NCBI GenBank assembly: GCA_022241475.1
Contig: JAKOMT010000015.1
Coordinates: forward strand, 1-34,417
Source: Microvirga sp.
GTDB lineage: Bacteria > Pseudomonadota > Alphaproteobacteria > Rhizobiales > Beijerinckiaceae
DNA: 34,417 bases
Direction: 5' to 3'
Of this stretch, positions 24,949 through 32,507 are shown in pieces. A program made the position numbers and the translations under genes. The notes under the pieces were generated by a model. It did no database searches and was not told the origin of the DNA. It saw only the letters and a program-made list of their open reading frames with translations. The stretch's first letter is position 1. Each line of letters opens with the position of its first letter.

Positions 24949-26904
24949 ATGAAGACCGTCAGAAGGAAGCACTATACAGCCGCAGACGCGCGGCACCTGC
25001 GCCAGCGCAGCCGGAGCTTGCGCCCGCCGGATGCCGTCAAGTCGTTCGCGCAGGCGGTCGCGTACTGTGGCTTTGCAGCGGGCGTGCGCGCCGTCCCGGC
25101 GATCCGCCGCGGCGGCTCCTATGCGCTCGGGCTGCTCGTCCCGGCAGGGACCGTCGATGTCTACAAGGATGTCGCCCGCTACGCACTCGAAGCCGGCGAC
25201 CGGTGGTCGTCCGACGTGTGCGTCGTGGCGCTGGATGACATGGACCCGAGGCGCCGGGCCGCCCGCGAGAAGGACATGAAGGAGGCGCTCGCGGGATTCA
25301 GTCATGTAGTCATTGTCGCCGCTGATATTGAGCACGTGCCGATTGCACAGAGCCTCATGTTAGACGGATGGGTCCGTCCGGCGGTGCCCGCGGCACGTCA
25401 CGTGCAGGCCGCGGCGCGCATCTATCTGGGGCTTCCGGGACTACCTGACGAATCCGCCGAAGAGGTAGCCACCCTCCCGTTCGACGCTCTGGCGGCCTTC
25501 AGGCGAGGTCGCCGCTGGCAGGATGCGCTTGCCCGCGCCCGCGAGGTAGTTTCAGCCAAGGACTCGACGGATGGAGGCCTGACGCTCGACACACTCCATG
25601 GCATGGGCGAAGCCGGTGCCTGGGGAAGGGAGCTTGCGATCGACCTCGATGACTGGCGCGCCGGTCGGATCGCGTGGTCCGACGTTGACCGCGGCATCCT
25701 GCTGTCAGGGCCGCCGGGAACGGGAAAGACGACCTTTGCGGGGGCGCTGGCACGCTCCTGCGGTGCGCATCTGGTCACCGGATCGCTGTCGCGCTGGCAG
25801 TCCCGCGGGCATCTGGGCGATCTGTTGAAAGCCATGTATGGCGCTTTCGCGGAGGCCAAGCAGCAGAGCCCGTCGATCCTGTTCATCGACGAGATCGACG
25901 CGGTCGGCGACAGGGCTAAATTCCGAGGCGACGGTGCCCAGTATTGCACCGAGGTTGTCAACGGACTCTTGGAGTGCCTGGACGGCCTCGACGGCCGGGA
26001 AGGCGTCGTCGTGGTCGGCGCATGCAACAGCCCCGAGCGGCTGGACCCCGCGCTCGTGCGTCCGGGCCGTCTCGACAGGCACGTGCGGATCTCGCTGCCT
26101 GATCTCGACGGGCGCCTCGGCATCCTGCGGTGGCACACGTCAGGGGCGTTGCCAGATGGCGATCTCCGAGAGGTCGCTGCAGTAACCGAGGGCGCCTCGG
26201 GCGCGCTGCTGGAGCAGGTCGTGAGGCAGGCCCGGCGCGCCGCGCGCCGCGCGCGCCGCGCGATGGGGATCGGAGACCTGCTGGACCAGCTGCCGGAAAG
26301 GATGGCCGTGCCAGCTGATACGCTGTGGCGGACGTGCGTCCACGAGGCAGGCCATGCAGTCGTCGGCCTCGCGCTAGGCCATTGGCCTCTGGAGCAGATC
26401 ACCGTCATCTCGACGGTGACGAACGACGGGCACGCGACGCAAGCGGGCGGCGTGTGGTGGGACGAAGGGGGCATGCTCGCGCTCACGCAGCCTCTCTATC
26501 TCGACCGCATGTCGCGTCTTCTCGGCGGGATGGCGGCCGAGGAGCTTTTGCTCGGGGAGGCGGCGGATGGGTCCGGCGGCAACGTGCGCAGCGACCTCTA
26601 TTCCGCGACCCTGACCGCCGCGTGCATGGAAGCTAGTGTCGGCCTTGGGAGCGGACTTGCATATCTCGCTGCGGCGGAGGAGGAGCAGTTGATGATGCTC
26701 GTCCGGGCGGACCTGCAACTGCGCGGCCGCGTCGAGCAAATTCTCGTGCGGGCGAAGGCGAGGGCGCACGACATCCTGAACGAGCGGCGGTCGGAGCTTG
26801 TGCGTCTCGCGGAGGCGCTGCGCGACCGTCATCGGCTGTCCGGCGAGGAGGTCAGCGAGGTGCTGGACGGGCAGCCTCGTCTTGCGCTGGTGCCACGGGC
26901 TTAG
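24949..26904 (+). CDS. Soluble FtsH-like AAA ATPase with M41 peptidase domain
   Basis: The protein has 651 residues. Unlike FtsH it has no N-terminal membrane segments. Instead, residues 1-230 form a basic and then mixed region with no known domain. The AAA domain has GPPGTGKT (Lys260), Walker B ILFIDEIDAVGD and the arginine motif LVRPGRLDRH. A very Arg-rich linker (QARRAARRARRAMG) follows, then the M41 zinc motif HEAGH at 465-469 and a later Asp in NVRSDLYSAT as third ligand. All catalytic residues appear intact. GGAG lies seven bases before ATG 24949, and the gene follows two phosphoesterases on the same strand. A cytosolic ATP-dependent protease carried by a mobile replicon is the likely function; its substrate may be a host or phage protein. 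Confidence 0.9.
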   Translation: MKTVRRKHYTAADARHLRQRSRSLRPPDAVKSFAQAVAYCGFAAGVRAVPAIRRGGSYALGLLVPAGTVDVYKDVARYALEAGDRWSSDVCVVALDDMDPRRRAAREKDMKEALAGFSHVVIVAADIEHVPIAQSLMLDGWVRPAVPAARHVQAAARIYLGLPGLPDESAEEVATLPFDALAAFRRGRRWQDALARAREVVSAKDSTDGGLTLDTLHGMGEAGAWGRELAIDLDDWRAGRIAWSDVDRGILLSGPPGTGKTTFAGALARSCGAHLVTGSLSRWQSRGHLGDLLKAMYGAFAEAKQQSPSILFIDEIDAVGDRAKFRGDGAQYCTEVVNGLLECLDGLDGREGVVVVGACNSPERLDPALVRPGRLDRHVRISLPDLDGRLGILRWHTSGALPDGDLREVAAVTEGASGALLEQVVRQARRAARRARRAMGIGDLLDQLPERMAVPADTLWRTCVHEAGHAVVGLALGHWPLEQITVISTVTNDGHATQAGGVWWDEGGMLALTQPLYLDRMSRLLGGMAAEELLLGEAADGSGGNVRSDLYSATLTAACMEASVGLGSGLAYLAAAEEEQLMMLVRADLQLRGRVEQILVRAKARAHDILNERRSELVRLAEALRDRHRLSGEEVSEVLDGQPRLALVPRA

Positions 26905-27057
26905 TAGCCGTCTTCGCCACAGAAGCGGTACTTCGTGTTCTGTATTTGGTCCCATTGCTCGGGGAGCTGGCGCGACCGCACAGCGATGACAAGCGGCGCC
27001 GTTGCGCCGGCGGCACCGGGGCGACATTCTGTCTTCGGGAAGGGGGAGGACCGACCG

Positions 27058-27319
27058 ATGCAGATCTGGACGGAATCGTTGAAGGGCGCCTTGGCGGCTC
27101 GCTGAGCTTCAGGGCAAGCCAGCGAAGGAGGTGGCGCGCGAGATCGGAGTAACCCGAGTCGCTGCGGCGAGCATGGCTTTGCAGCTGCCTGCCGCCGACG
27201 CGGCATCTGCGGGTCCAGCCAGAGGATACCCGGCTGCCCCCTGCATGTGCTGCGGCAGCCAGTTCTTCAGCGCGTGGAAAGGCAATCGGCTCTGCCTGCG
27301 TTGCAACGGCGGGGCCTAG
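27058..27319 (+). pseudogene. Small HTH/zinc-ribbon protein, probably frameshifted
   Basis: ATG 27058 opens MQIWTESLKGALAAR and then hits a stop. One frame over, AELQGKPAKEVAREIGVTR reads on as a GcrA-like helix-turn-helix and continues to a C-terminal zinc ribbon with two CxxC pairs (CMCCGSQFFSAWKGNRLC, then LRC). It ends at 27317-27319. A single indel near 27100 would join the parts into about 86 residues. GGGGGAGGA lies before 27058. If the gene is not broken, only a shorter form from ATG 27173 (the zinc ribbon) would be made. The left part of the gap (26905-27057) has no secure gene, although a minus-strand frame ends in KYRFCGEDGY. Confidence 0.5.
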
Positions 27320-27410
27320 GTTGGGCATCGCAAACCCCTGTAAACCGGGATTCGTCAACGGGTTTTCGTGGGGGTACCGGTCGCCGATCCGGCTAACCCC
27401 CTGAAAAATA

Positions 27411-27457
27411 TGGTGGGCGATGACAGGCTCGAACTGCCGACATCTTCGGTGTAAACG
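27411..27457 (-). other. 3' fragment of tRNA-Val(UAC), probable attachment site
   Basis: On the minus strand these 47 bases read as the 3' part of a tRNA: anticodon loop TTTACAC (anticodon UAC, valine) with the 3' stem CGAAG, then a T-arm GGCAG-TTCGAGC-CTGTC, acceptor ATCGCCC and ACCA. Beyond 27457 the 5' half of a tRNA is absent (no D-arm, no GGGCGAT). The integrase gene ends 69 bases away. Tyrosine integrases of islands and integrative plasmids use exactly such tRNA 3' ends as attP/attB cores. An imperfect GC hairpin (27370-27401) lies just beyond the CCA end. Confidence 0.75.
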
Positions 27458-27525
27458 ACGACATTTCTCATTAAGTCATTGAAGAAATTGGGCTTTTCTC
27501 CTACGTTGATGCCCGTTCGTTCCCC

Positions 27526-29070
27526 TTAATTTCCGTTGATCCGGTGGCGTTCCGGTGGCGGTTGGTGGCGGTTGACCGGGACCACGGCATCGTCCGGGGA
27601 GAAGCTCGACCAGTCCCCAGAACGCGCCGCTTTCTTCATTCTTGATCGCACGCCGTCCAGCGTCGCAGCGGTCGCCGACTCGATGAGGGCGAACGCCTCG
27701 GAAGGCGCGTCCAGCGCCTCGGCGAGGTCGAACAGTCCCCGCCTGCGCTCCTCCAGCAGAAGCTTCTCGACAGGGTTCTCCGCGGCGGCCTTCCCGGACC
27801 TGTTGCGGCCCACGTCTCCCGACCGCCACGCGTCCTTGATCGAGGCCTGGAAGTCAGGGGAGTGCTGCGCGTACGTGTTGATCAGGACCTGCACGTCCAT
27901 GCCGAGGAAACCTGCGATGTCGAACGCGTTGAGCTTCTTCGACGATGACACCAGCCACGTCGCGGCTGTGTGCCGGAAGGTGTGAAGGCTGCGGCCCGGG
28001 GCCTCGTCACCGAGCACTTCGCGAACGAGACGGTAGAAAGCCGAGGAAACCTTGACGGGCTCGCCCCGGTATTCGGTCAGCCAGCGCAGCCCCATCTTCT
28101 TCCAGCGTTGGCAGTGCAGCAGCAACGTGGGATGCAGGATGCAGGGGTCGGCCCTTTTGTTCGAGGCCACGTCCTCGCCCTCCCAACTGCGCCAGAAGAT
28201 GCCCTTGTCCACGTCGATCCACGGATGCCCCGGGATATCGTAGAAGGAAGCCATCTCGACCCGCTCGGACCGCGTTCCCGTGCCGACGGCGACGAGGATC
28301 ATGCGGGCGATGTGCCGCATCGGACGCAGGGAAGTCTCCTTGACGATGCCCGCCTTTGCCTCGCCGGACTTCTTCGCCGAGAAGACGTATTTGCCCCGCT
28401 TTGAGTGCGCCCGCCAGACCAGTTTTGCGATCTGGTCGCGGGTATACCACGCGGTGCGCCGCGTGCGGGCGCCCTTCGGGATGTCCCAGTAGAGCGTAAC
28501 CGTCTCGCACTTCCGCTCCTCCATGGCGCGGTTCACCGCGGTCTGGAGGTCCTGCAGGTGGCGCGCCTTGGAGGTGATCGTGAGCTTCTTCAGCAGTCCC
28601 TTGCTGGTCTCGATCGTATCGAACTTGCGGCAGCGGGCCTTGTTGATCTGCGCGACTGTCTTGTCGCCCCAGTAGTAGAGCAGCCCGGCCAGGCGCCGCT
28701 TGAGGTCTCCGACCTGCTTGTGGTCCACGCCCTTCTTTGGCTGCTTGCCCTTCGTCGAGAGCCGCGCCTCCATCTCGGCGACCTTGTAGTCCTGGTAGAG
28801 CATAAGCGCGGTGGCGATCGGATACTCATTCGCCGGGACGGGCGGGTCGTCGGAGTCCGCGTCTACGTTCAGCGCCTTCTTGCGATATTGCTCGACGTTG
28901 TATTCGTGGAGCTTCAGCTTGGCTTGGTCATGCTCTTCCTTGCGGCAGCCAGTGCTAACTGGAGATTTGTCTCCCTCTTTGATGACCCAGGTCGCGTGGT
29001 GGGTGAGCCGGCCGTCCTTGTAGCGGGCGCGCCTGAGGATGAGGTGCGGTTCCTTGCTTGCTTTTGGCAT
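27526..29070 (-). CDS. Tyrosine-type site-specific integrase
   Basis: Phage-type tyrosine recombinase of about 514 residues from ATG 29070; a GTG at 29082 is an alternative. A SAM-like core-binding region (about 150-230) is followed by the catalytic domain with the first Arg in VGTGTRSERVEMAS, His-x-x-Arg in HTFRHTAATWL and the nucleophile Tyr in INTYAQHSPD. A C-terminal extension of about 110 residues follows the Tyr. The gene's 3' end lies next to the tRNA-Val fragment, and the excisionase-like gene overlaps its start. It should insert the element at a tRNA-Val gene and, with the excisionase, remove it. Confidence 0.93.
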   Translation of the reverse strand: MPKASKEPHLILRRARYKDGRLTHHATWVIKEGDKSPVSTGCRKEEHDQAKLKLHEYNVEQYRKKALNVDADSDDPPVPANEYPIATALMLYQDYKVAEMEARLSTKGKQPKKGVDHKQVGDLKRRLAGLLYYWGDKTVAQINKARCRKFDTIETSKGLLKKLTITSKARHLQDLQTAVNRAMEERKCETVTLYWDIPKGARTRRTAWYTRDQIAKLVWRAHSKRGKYVFSAKKSGEAKAGIVKETSLRPMRHIARMILVAVGTGTRSERVEMASFYDIPGHPWIDVDKGIFWRSWEGEDVASNKRADPCILHPTLLLHCQRWKKMGLRWLTEYRGEPVKVSSAFYRLVREVLGDEAPGRSLHTFRHTAATWLVSSSKKLNAFDIAGFLGMDVQVLINTYAQHSPDFQASIKDAWRSGDVGRNRSGKAAAENPVEKLLLEERRRGLFDLAEALDAPSEAFALIESATAATLDGVRSRMKKAARSGDWSSFSPDDAVVPVNRHQPPPERHRINGN

Positions 29071-29423
29071 TTTTCGAGCCACTCCCTGATCATCGCGCGC
29101 GAGACAAACATGTTCTTGCCCTTCCAGCCGGGCGCGATCTCTCCGCGGTCGATGGCACCGCGCAGGGTTTTGACCGTCACGCTGTCGGAGCGGGACCTTA
29201 GCGCCGGATCGACGGTAAGTGAGCCCCCCAGCTCCGGCAGGCAGACAGCGTCCTCGAGCCGCAGCGGCGCGTCTTCATGCACGTCGAATTGGGCCAGGCC
29301 CTCTACCAGCTGCAGCATCGTGGCGGTGTCGCGGGCGCTGTCCGCGAGCAGGGCCTCTACCTCCGCAAAACTTTCGACGATATCGAAATGGTCATCGGGG
29401 TTCATGTCATCGTCCATCGTCAT
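28914..29423 (-). CDS. Excisionase-like / helix-turn-helix protein
   Basis: From the MTMDDDMNPDD start at 29423 the protein has 169 residues; other Mets at 29417 and 29405 are possible. An acidic N-terminus is followed by VTVKTLRGAIDRGEIAPGW and NMFVSRAMIREWLEKCQK. This has the order expected of a winged-helix excisionase or MerR-like DNA-binding unit (helix, wing, helix). The last 55 residues, rich in Ser/Thr/Arg, are encoded across the start of the integrase gene in another frame, an overlap of about 157 bases. It is probably the recombination directionality factor for the integrase, inferred from position. No strong ribosome site is visible. Confidence 0.65.
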   Translation of the reverse strand: MTMDDDMNPDDHFDIVESFAEVEALLADSARDTATMLQLVEGLAQFDVHEDAPLRLEDAVCLPELGGSLTVDPALRSRSDSVTVKTLRGAIDRGEIAPGWKGKNMFVSRAMIREWLEKCQKQARNRTSSSGAPATRTAGSPTTRPGSSKRETNLQLALAAARKSMTKPS

Positions 29424-29568
29424 TCCAATCCAGTGCCACGGTAGCCATTGCCGCAGGGTTGCGAAATTCCGGCGATATTTAGCTAACCTCGGGCGGCGCC
29501 GATAGACTGCCAAAAGACCTAGTCATCCGGCAAAACACTGTGCAAAACGGGATAGTCCGAAATGAACA

Positions 29569-30150
29569 GTGCACAGGCCAATAACGAAGCCAGATTTCAA
29601 TGAACGCTATGCTGCGTGGGGCGGAATCGCTCGGCTGGCTGAGCGATACGAGAGCGAGAAGGTCCATCTCGGACCCATCAGTGCGGCCGTCGGCGTTACG
29701 ACACAGACGATCCTGAATGACCTCACGCGCCACCTCGGGCGCCCTCCCAAACGGTGGCGCAAATCTCCCGCGCAGGAAAAATTCACCGAGCCGCAGGCGT
29801 TCGTGTCCAGCATTGACCTGTCGCGGTCCAGCGCCGAGCTGATCGCGGCAGCGAGCGACGATTTCCATGCAGACAGAATTCGGCGGTCAGGCCCGACGCG
29901 CGCGATCCTGCATCGGGATCAGGAAGATCGCATTGCTCAGGTGCGCATCGTTCCGGAGCGGCTGCCGTACACGCGGGTCAAGATCACACCGACGGTAACC
30001 ACTTTCGAGTCTGTCTACGTGATCATCGAGAGCGCCGCAGGAGCACGCTGCTATCGGTTCCGCAGCGCTCGCATCCAGCATTTGAAGACCCTGTCGATCT
30101 CAAACGCCGTGACTCCCACGAAGAAGCATGGTGGCGTGCGCATCCGTTAG
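29569..30150 (+). CDS. Hypothetical protein with possible HTH
   Basis: The predicted protein has 193 residues from GTG 29569. The N-terminal part has a helix-turn-helix-like stretch (LGPISAAVGVTTQTILNDL). The centre includes SRSSAELIAAASDDFHADRI, and the C-terminal half is beta-rich (ARCYRFRSARIQHLKTLSIS). The family is not recognised. It diverges from the excisionase-like gene; the 145 bases between contain two GCAAAAC copies (near 29529 and 29542) and could hold integrase or excisionase binding sites. A regulator of the element is plausible. Confidence 0.55.
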   Translation: MHRPITKPDFNERYAAWGGIARLAERYESEKVHLGPISAAVGVTTQTILNDLTRHLGRPPKRWRKSPAQEKFTEPQAFVSSIDLSRSSAELIAAASDDFHADRIRRSGPTRAILHRDQEDRIAQVRIVPERLPYTRVKITPTVTTFESVYVIIESAAGARCYRFRSARIQHLKTLSISNAVTPTKKHGGVRIR

Positions 30151-30446
30151 ATCCCTGCCAGGCATGTGATCGGAAAGCCGAGCCAGGGCCCTCGACGCCG
30201 ACTCCGGATCCCCCTACCTCTGAGGCCGAAACAAAGAGGCCGATATGTCGATCTGGGGAAAGAATCCGGCGGGAGCCGCGGCGCTTGAACTAGGCGCAAT
30301 CACCACGGTGCTCGTCGCAGGCGCCCAAGAGGCTCACATCCGGGGCCTCGAGGCCGTCTACGCAGCCGAGGACGCACGCGTCATGGACGAGTGGCATGCT
30401 GCGCTGGCGCGCTCCCGAGCATCGGCTGCCGATGCCATCGCGCTAG

Positions 30447-31321
30447 GCCGTGTGGACGAAATCACGCGAGTTGAACGTTGAGGATTCCTCGGTGGAATCG
30501 ATTGTGATTCATAGGTTTCCGACTGAGTCGGAGGCTGGAGATCATGTCGACACGGATGAACGAAGAGGACTGGGCGCACACGCTGGAGGTCTTTCGGGCC
30601 TGTCTGCCCCGGCGCGGACGCAAGGCGGCGAACGATCGTCTGTTCCTGGAAGCGATGCACTTCTTCACGGTGGAGAACGTGCGCTGGCGTGCGCTTCCGG
30701 AGCGGTTCGGACCCTGGAATTCTGTGTGGAAGCGCTTCGACCGGCTGAGCAAGGCGGGCGTGTTCGAAGCTTTCTTCGACACGCTGGCTTCGATGAGCAC
30801 GTCGGCGCATCTAATCCAGATGTTCGATTCCACCGTCGTGCGCGCCCATGTCTCGGCGGCCGGCGCAAAAGGGGGCAGCACGATCAGGCGCTCGGCCGCT
30901 CGCGCGGCGGGTTCACGACGAAAATCCATGCCAAATCAGATGCATCGGGAGCCATGATCGGGTTCGACCTGACCGGCGGCGAGAAAGCCGACGCGCCGCA
31001 CTTCTCCATCCTCCTCGACATCGGACCGGACATCGCGCCCCGTGCCGCCATCGGCGACAAGGGGTATGCCAGCAAGGCGAACCGGGCCACCGCGCGAGCC
31101 AGAGGCATCGCCCCGGTCATTCCCTACAAGACCAACGAGAAGGACAAGCCCGCGTTCTTCGCAAAGCTCCTCTACAAGGCTCGCGCCCGCATCGAACAGG
31201 GAATCGGCGTCGTCAAACGCTTCAAGCGCGTCGCCCTGCGGTGCGAGAAAACGGCCCGCAACTATCGATCCATCGTCAGCTTCGCAGCAGGACTATGCTT
31301 GATCAAATTCGTCCACACGGC
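30447..31321 (+). mobile_element. IS5-family insertion sequence, IS427-type
   Basis: An 875-bp element with terminal inverted repeats GCCGTGTGGACGAA (left) and TTCGTCCACACGGC (right). It is flanked by a direct CTAG duplication (30443-30446 and 31322-31325). Target CTAG, length and a two-frame transposase fit the IS427 group of IS5. It interrupts the small gene at 30245. Both ends are intact, so it may be active. Confidence 0.92.
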
Positions 31322-31325
31322 CTAG
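30544..31325 (+). CDS. IS5/IS427-type transposase, programmed -1 frameshift
   Basis: DDE transposase read from two overlapping frames. The first frame (ATG 30544, GGAG upstream) gives the helix-turn-helix/DUF4096-like part: RWRALPERFGPWNSVWKRFD and the first Asp in QMFDSTVVRAH. At AAAAGGGGG (30867-30875) a -1 shift leads into the second frame: RSRGGFTTKIHAKSD, the second Asp in AIGDKGYAS and the Glu in RARIEQGIGVVKRFKR. The fused product would have about 260 residues. The last codons run off the element: the stop TAG (31323-31325) is contributed by the CTAG target duplication. Without frameshifting the first frame ends at 30957. Confidence 0.9.
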
Positions 31326-31425
31326 CTAGGTCGGCGGTCAGCCGTGCGCAAGCAGCCGAGGCAGAGGTCGCGGCGCTGAGGAAGGCCGTCGCGTCCCGGG
31401 ATGCTCTCATCCGGCGGCTCTCGTC

Positions 31426-31629
31426 ATGAGCGACACCGATCCCGACCGCGAGCTATACGAGACGTTCGGCGATTTCCTGCACGAGGAGCCGTCAGTAGTC
31501 GAGCCGCTGCGAGAATGGCGCTTGATGCAGACTCGGGAAGCCATCAAACGGAACCAGCGGCGGAAGAGCACCGAGATTCTGACGCGAAGCCTGTGCGGCC
31601 ACCCGCCCTATGACGGCGGCGACGGTTGA
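31426..31629 (+). CDS. Small hypothetical protein
   Basis: The predicted protein has 67 residues: an acidic start (MSDTDPDRELYETFGDFLHE), helical middle and basic RNQRRKSTEILTRS. The ATG overlaps the stop of the IS-split gene (ATGA), so its expression probably depended on translation of that gene; the IS may now be polar on it. The family is not recognised. Its last codons overlap the vsr remnant on the other strand. Confidence 0.6.
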   Translation: MSDTDPDRELYETFGDFLHEEPSVVEPLREWRLMQTREAIKRNQRRKSTEILTRSLCGHPPYDGGDG

Positions 31630-31860
31630 TCGAGGAAGGCCCGCAGGCGCCCGGCGAGCGCGTCCCGGTCTTTCAGTTCAAACTCCCAGAACCATCACGC
31701 GCCAGCCAGCCTCAGAGAGGGCCTGCTGCGCAGCGTGGTCACGCTCGACGTTCCTGTGCACTTTCGCGGTCCAGTAGCCTGTGTTCGTCTTTGGGATGCG
31801 GGCGCCACGGCAGTCGTGGCCGTGCCACCTGCAGCCATGCACGAAGATCACGGCGCGACG
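31608..31860 (-). pseudogene. Very short patch repair endonuclease (vsr), truncated and frameshifted
   Basis: Vsr nicks DNA at T:G mismatches that arise from deaminated 5-methylcytosine and normally sits beside a DNA cytosine methylase. Here the core RRAVIFVHGCRWHGHDC and then GYWTAKVHRNVERDHAAQQA and AGWRVMV are recognisable. A frameshift near 31685 moves the ending WEFELKDRDALAGRLRAFLD to another frame that stops at 31608. The usual N-terminal part (with RSKDTKPE-type residues and the catalytic Asp region) is not found upstream. No methylase gene is near, so this is a leftover of a lost modification locus. Confidence 0.8.
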
Positions 31861-32091
31861 GGACAAGGCGGCGCTGATTGGGGAACGCGCCAGCGGCGGA
31901 TTGGCCGGCGCCCGCCTCCCGATTTCGATCACGGTTTTGTGTGGGGCGGTTTGCGCAGCAGGGTCGGGGCCGCGTCAACTGGATTGGTGAGGGCGCGTCA
32001 AAAACATAGAGCGGGGGGCTATTCCTATGCTCGGCCGCCGGTCACCATCGAATTGTCAGCGAGGGGCTGGCGGGAACTGGAGGACAGAGAC

Positions 32092-32453
32092 ATGAACACC
32101 GAGATGATGACCGTGACAGCGAAATGGAAGGATGCGGGAGACTCCGATTTCCAGACACTCGAGATGACCATGCGGGCTGACGAGCCCGGGTTCGGCGCGC
32201 TCGATCTGATACAGGAGGAGCTCTGGGACCGGGCCGGGCTCGTATCGACAAGACACGTCGACCCGCTTTTCGGCACCCTGCCGCCCGGCTTTGATGCCGA
32301 GGCGAAGGGCCGGGTCAGGAATCTTCTCGACCACGACGAAGTCGAAGTTCTCGCGATGGCGAGTCTTGGGTCGGGCTCTGCAAGGGGGAAGAGATCGAGG
32401 AGCGCATCAGGGCGGCCGCACCGGCGCTTTACGCCGACTACATCGACGACTGA
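32092..32453 (+). pseudogene. Hypothetical gene, frameshifted
   Basis: From ATG 32092 (GAGGAC upstream) the frame reads MNTEMMTVTAKWKDAGDSDF, then ALDLIQEELWDRAGLV and FDAEAKGRVRNLLDHDEVEV. Near 32345 the coding sequence moves by -1: SRDGESWVGLCKGEEIEERI and ALYADYIDD, stopping at 32451-32453. The original frame continues into Arg/Ser-rich sequence typical of a wrong frame. The joined protein would have about 120 acidic residues. The family is not recognised. Confidence 0.65.
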
Positions 32454-32507
32454 AGGCCACGCTCACTGACGGCAAGCAAGCCGCGCTTGATGGCGGGGCT
32501 TCTTCTT

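Larger units (their letters stand above)
30245..31429 (+). pseudogene. Small coiled-coil gene split by an IS
   Basis: The first part (30245-30446) encodes MSIWGKNPAGAAALELGAIT and continues to ASAADAIAL; the second part (31326-31429) encodes ARSAVSRAQAAEAEVAALRK and ends RDALIRRLSS. Removing the IS (30447-31321) and one copy of the CTAG duplication joins them in frame into a 101-residue helical protein. AAGAGG precedes the ATG at 30245. The 3' end overlaps the next ATG as ATGA, so the downstream gene was translationally coupled. The family is not recognised; a coiled-coil tail is likely. Confidence 0.82.

Noticed and set aside
25422..26486. 354-codon minus-strand open frame
   Set aside because: Opposite the FtsH-like gene; Ser/Arg-rich low-complexity translation without motif.
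27411..27480. Complete tRNA-Val gene
   Set aside because: Only the 3' half from the anticodon loop is present; no D-arm or 5' acceptor strand follows on the minus strand.
28405..29505. 366-codon plus-strand open frame
   Set aside because: Opposite the integrase and excisionase genes; the integrase has all catalytic residues.
31735..32091. Upstream extension of the 32092 gene
   Set aside because: The open frame extends left, but it is antisense to the vsr remnant and has no start with a ribosome site; ATG 32092 fits better.
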